Assembly (NCBI GenBank): GCA_016213455.1
Contig: JACRAG010000585.1
Coordinates: forward strand, 1 to 7,864
Source: Anaerolineae bacterium
Lineage (GTDB): Bacteria; Chloroflexota; Anaerolineae; Anaerolineales; Anaerolineaceae
Reading direction: 5' to 3'
DNA: 7,864 nt
Below the pieces are notes generated by a model that saw nothing but the letters and a program-made list of their open reading frames with translations, searched no databases and had not been told where the DNA came from. The translations under genes were made by a program, and so were the position numbers. Positions 5,277 to 7,864 of the stretch are shown piece by piece (position 1 is the stretch's first letter; each line of letters begins with the position of its first letter).

Positions 5277-5860
5277 TCTTTCGCCCCTTGTTCCAAATAC
5301 CGTCGCAGCGAGCCAAGCGCACGAAACTGCAGCGTTTTCACCGCGCCAATTGACTTCCCCATGATTTTCGCCGTCTCTTCGATGGAATAATCCATCGCGA
5401 AGCGCAGAGTGAGGACCTGCTGTTGATCTTCGGTCAACGCTGTGATCGCCACCCTCACGGCTGCGCTGCGCTCATTGAACTCAGCGATATGCTCGGGGGT
5501 TTCCCCAACCGGAATACTTTCGTGATCATCCAGTGTTTCCAGGGGTTTTCGGTATTTATTCCGCAGGGAGTCGTTGACCAGGTGGCTGGCGGTGCCAAAC
5601 AACCAGGCGCGGATGTCGCGCACAGGCCGCAGGCGGTTATGCAGTGCATCCAACAGACGCAGAAATACTTCTCCGGCAACATCTTCCACCAACTGCTCAT
5701 CATTTAATCGATAAGCGACATAACGGTAGATTGCCGGGTAATATTCCGTGTGAATCTGCGACAAAGCCGCCGGCTCCAGCGCTTGAGCGCGAGCCAGCAG
5801 ATTGTCCGCAGTCGTTGGATGGATAGGTTCGAATGTCAACGGATAAGAAGTATACACCAT
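5273..5860 (-). CDS. ECF-type RNA polymerase sigma factor
   Basis: The protein is 195 aa from ATG 5860-5858, which has AGGG upstream with a 5-nt spacer. A TTG at 5887 would add nine residues (IIFFRRVR) that fit the family poorly. Region 2 spans about residues 24-97: DVAGEVFLRLLDAL (60-73) and RDIRAWLFGTASHLVND (81-97) are the core-binding and -10 recognition helices. Region 4 spans about 138-189: ALTEDQQQVLTLRF, then a helix-turn-helix SIEETAKIMGKSIGAVKTLQF that reads the -35. No sigma region 3 lies between them, as usual for ECF factors. The gene overlaps the downstream membrane protein by ATGA, so both are made together, a common sigma/regulator pairing. The GAVKTLQFRAL helix recalls the BldN-like group, with low certainty. 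It probably controls an envelope or stress regulon. No clear promoter was identified in 5861-5940. Confidence 0.93.
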   Translation of the reverse strand: MVYTSYPLTFEPIHPTTADNLLARAQALEPAALSQIHTEYYPAIYRYVAYRLNDEQLVEDVAGEVFLRLLDALHNRLRPVRDIRAWLFGTASHLVNDSLRNKYRKPLETLDDHESIPVGETPEHIAEFNERSAAVRVAITALTEDQQQVLTLRFAMDYSIEETAKIMGKSIGAVKTLQFRALGSLRRYLEQGAKE

Positions 5861-5927
5861 CCTGACCCTGCGAAAAAAGATAATCAAAGTTCTGATTTAA
5901 CAGTCGCCACAGGATGGGGAAAGTTAC

Positions 5928-5964
5928 GAGACAGAAAACAAGAACCGCCGGGTCCGGCGGTTCT
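5928..5964 (-). terminator. Rho-independent terminator after gatB
   Basis: AGAACCGCC (5941-5949) pairs perfectly with GGCGGTTCT (5956-5964) across a 6-nt loop. On the minus strand it is followed by TGTTTTCTG. It begins 7 nt past the gatB stop and should insulate the sigma operon from gatB transcription. Confidence 0.85.
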
Positions 5965-5970
5965 GTCCAT

Positions 5971-7404
5971 TCATTGCAGTAATTCTTCCAACACCGTGCG
6001 CGCCACGGTAGCATCCGCCTTACCGCGCATCTTGCGCATCACCTGGCCGACAAACCAGCCCATCAAGGTCACCTTGCCGGCTTTATAGCTTTCCACTTCC
6101 TTGGGGCTCTCCGCCAGCACTTCCTGCACCACGGCGCGAATCGCCGAGTCGTCGCTGACTTTAGCCAGCCCTTCCGCTTCCACAATGCGCGCCGGGGCGT
6201 CGCCGCTATCCTGCACCCTGGTCAGCAGGGCTTTACCGGTGTTGATGTTGATTGCGTTCTGGTCCACCAGGCGAATAATCTCCGCCAGGTAAACGGGCGT
6301 GAGCTGCATGGTATCCGGCGAAAGATCGCGATCATTGATCATGCGCAGCACTTCGTTCATCAACCAGTTGGAGACCTTCTTGGGGTCGCCGGCGTAAGCC
6401 TTGACCGCAGCCTCGTAGTAGTCTGACAGTTTGCGCTCGGAGGTGAGAATCTCCGCATCATATTCCGGCAGGCCGTACTGGGTCACAAAGCGTTCGCGCC
6501 GCGCCATGGGCAGCTCGGGGAAATCCGCCAGGATGGCAGCTCTCCAGGCGTCGTCCAGGCGCACGGGCAGCAGGTCGGGTTCGCGGAAGTAGCGGTAATC
6601 CGCCTCAGTCTCTTTGGAACGCATCTTCTTCAGCGTACCGGAGTCCTCATCCCATTCCAGCGTCCAGGCCGCGATGCGGCGACCAGCTTCCACCTCGCGG
6701 ATCTGGCGGGCAATCTCGGTCTGGATGGCGTTGCGCACCGCATCGATCGAGTTGACATTCTTTATCTCGGTCTTGGGGTTGAGGTGCGTCTCACCTTTCA
6801 AGCGGATTGAGACGTTCGCATCACAGCGCAGGTGCGCCTTTTCCATGTCGGCTTCCGACACACCCAGCCAGCGCAGCAGCTGGCGCAGTCGAATCAAGTA
6901 CTGCGCGGCTTCGTCTGCGCTGCGCAGGTCAGGACCGGTGACCATTTCGATCAGCGGGACGCCGCAGCGGTTGAAGTCGATCAGGCGCACCCCGGCTTCA
7001 TTGCGCGTCTTGCCGGCATCTTCTTCCAGGTGCAGCTTGTGAATGGTCACCCGCCGGGTATAACCCTCCGGCATGGCGAGATCCATCCAACCGCCGAACG
7101 CCAGCGACATATCGTACTGGGAGATCTGGTATCCCTTGGGCAGGTCCGGGTAGAAGTAATTTTTGCGGTCAAAAAAGGAGAGCGGGCGCAATTCGGCGTG
7201 CATGGCCTGGGCCAGCAGCACGCCTTTTTCAACCACGGCTTTGTTCAGCACCGGAAGTACGCCCGGCATGCCGGTGCAAACCGGGCAGATGTTGGTATTG
7301 GGGGGATCAAACCAGGAATCAGCTTTGCAGGAGCAAAATATTTTGGTGGTTGTGTTGAGCTGAATGTGAGTCTCCAGCCCGATGACGGCTTCGTATTCGC
7401 TCAT
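5971..7404 (-). CDS. gatB: Aspartyl/glutamyl-tRNA(Asn/Gln) amidotransferase subunit B
   Basis: This 477-aa protein is full length. GatB is the kinase/transamidase core of GatCAB, which turns Glu-tRNA(Gln) and Asp-tRNA(Asn) into Gln- and Asn-tRNA, with ammonia from GatA and ATP. Visible marks: GLETHIQL (9-16); zinc ligands C24, C26, C40, C43; FDRKNYFYPDLPKGYQISQYD (78-98); HLEEDAGK (125-132); CGVPLIEMVTGPDL (147-160); RCDANVSIR (193-201); EADYRYFREPDLLP (267-280); and the YqeY-like tail GKVTLMGWFVGQVMRKMRGKA that grips tRNA. The ATG at 7404-7402 has a GAGGAAAA RBS. It lies 13 bp after prmA and is probably co-transcribed with it; gatA and gatC are not in the window. Its presence implies indirect charging of at least one of Gln or Asn. 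Confidence 0.97.
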   Translation of the reverse strand: MSEYEAVIGLETHIQLNTTTKIFCSCKADSWFDPPNTNICPVCTGMPGVLPVLNKAVVEKGVLLAQAMHAELRPLSFFDRKNYFYPDLPKGYQISQYDMSLAFGGWMDLAMPEGYTRRVTIHKLHLEEDAGKTRNEAGVRLIDFNRCGVPLIEMVTGPDLRSADEAAQYLIRLRQLLRWLGVSEADMEKAHLRCDANVSIRLKGETHLNPKTEIKNVNSIDAVRNAIQTEIARQIREVEAGRRIAAWTLEWDEDSGTLKKMRSKETEADYRYFREPDLLPVRLDDAWRAAILADFPELPMARRERFVTQYGLPEYDAEILTSERKLSDYYEAAVKAYAGDPKKVSNWLMNEVLRMINDRDLSPDTMQLTPVYLAEIIRLVDQNAININTGKALLTRVQDSGDAPARIVEAEGLAKVSDDSAIRAVVQEVLAESPKEVESYKAGKVTLMGWFVGQVMRKMRGKADATVARTVLEELLQ

Positions 7405-7417
7405 GGCTTTTCCTCGA

Positions 7418-7864
7418 TCAGTTACGCAGGAGGATGACGACCCAATCGTTGATTTTTCGCAGTTCTACAAAGGTCAGCCCTTTGGCTGCCGCCGCGTCGA
7501 TGACGCCCTGTGCCTGGTCTTCGAGTATACCAGAAAGCACCATTTCGCCGCCGGGCAAACACAGCTCCGCCAGGCCCGCATCGAACAGGCGAATGATCAC
7601 CGGCGCGAGAATGTTGGCCACCACCAGCGGCGCCTGGCGAATACTGAACTGCCCCGCCAGCACCTCTGACACGGAGCCCAGGCCCACTTCCAGGCGATCC
7701 AGGACCTCATTGGCAGCCGCGTTTTCTTTGGTCGAAATGACCGCCGCATTGTCGAGATGCACGCCCAGGGCTTGTCCCGCGTCCAGCTTCAATGCGCCAA
7801 TGGATAGAATGCCGGAGCCGATGCCGATGTCAATCTCGGAGATACCCGGTTTCACCACCGTTTC
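7418..7864 (-). CDS. prmA: Ribosomal protein L11 methyltransferase, C-terminal part (5' truncated by window)
   Basis: The frame runs off the right edge; about 148 residues of the class I methyltransferase domain are visible, ending with TGA at 7420-7418. PrmA methylates ribosomal protein L11 using S-adenosylmethionine. The glycine loop reads IDIGIGSGILSIGALKL (cf. D-G-GSGILaIAA), followed by GVHLDN and KENAAAN. The diagnostic VVANILAPVI motif (cf. 'ANIla-pL' of PrmA, in place of the NPPY of other methyltransferases) is present, then PGGEMVLSGIL and the C-terminal strand WVVILLRN. The position usually Asp in 'GiDiD' is His (GVHLD), though the second Asp is kept. The internal GTG at 7858 is not the real start. 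The gene lies 13 bp upstream of gatB and is likely in the same operon. Confidence 0.88.
   Translation of the reverse strand, partial: ETVVKPGISEIDIGIGSGILSIGALKLDAGQALGVHLDNAAVISTKENAAANEVLDRLEVGLGSVSEVLAGQFSIRQAPLVVANILAPVIIRLFDAGLAELCLPGGEMVLSGILEDQAQGVIDAAAAKGLTFVELRKINDWVVILLRN

Noticed and set aside
5861..5887. TTG start at 5887 extending the sigma factor by nine residues
   Set aside because: The added residues are unlike ECF N-termini, and the ATG at 5860 has its own AGGG-type RBS.
6832..7437. 201-aa plus-strand frame opposite gatB
   Set aside because: It is antisense to a highly conserved gatB coding region, so it is a shadow.

Overview
This 7.9-kb window looks like ordinary chromosomal DNA from a GC-rich bacterium. 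I infer Chloroflexota, most likely Anaerolineae. The grounds are family resemblance only: an ECF sigma factor paired with a DUF5667-type membrane protein, the style of the GatB and RRM proteins, and a short GC-rich interspersed repeat. No 16S rRNA or other decisive marker is present. No rRNA, tRNA, CRISPR array, IS transposase or phage gene was seen.

Layout from left to right. (1) The 3' end of a TIM-barrel, dihydroorotate dehydrogenase-like gene (+) runs 40 bases into the 3' end of a complete D-aminoacyl-tRNA deacylase gene, dtd (-). (2) A divergent promoter region holds two back-to-back TATAAT boxes in a perfect inverted repeat. Downstream of it sits a MITE-like element of about 143 bp, with terminal inverted repeats and a flanking direct repeat, in the 5' leader of the next gene. 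(3) An uncharacterised 561-aa protein (+) has a C-terminal part resembling the nucleoside phosphorylase / AMP nucleosidase superfamily. (4) A convergent gene for a small RRM RNA-binding protein with a Gly/Arg-rich tail (-) is separated from it by a bidirectional terminator and a second hairpin. It has a recognisable promoter and a leader of about 208 nt enriched in UUGUU. (5) A probably leaderless gene (+) encodes a 245-aa DUF429-like (RNase H-like fold) protein that appears to lack most of the expected acidic residues. (6) A two-gene operon (-) encodes an ECF sigma factor overlapping by ATGA a single-pass membrane protein, which is its putative regulator. (7) A prmA-gatB pair (-) has a 13-bp gap, and a terminator follows gatB.

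Functionally the window mixes translation quality and maintenance (Dtd, GatB, PrmA), RNA binding (RRM protein), envelope or stress transcription control (ECF sigma plus membrane partner) and two poorly understood proteins. The strongest leads are the fresh-looking mobile repeat between promoter and ribosome binding site of the 561-aa gene, that protein's AMP-nucleosidase-like C-terminus on an unrecognised N-terminal half, the repeated UUGUU motif in the RRM leader, and the apparent loss of active-site residues in the DUF429-like protein. I found no convincing multi-gene novel defence or mobile system.
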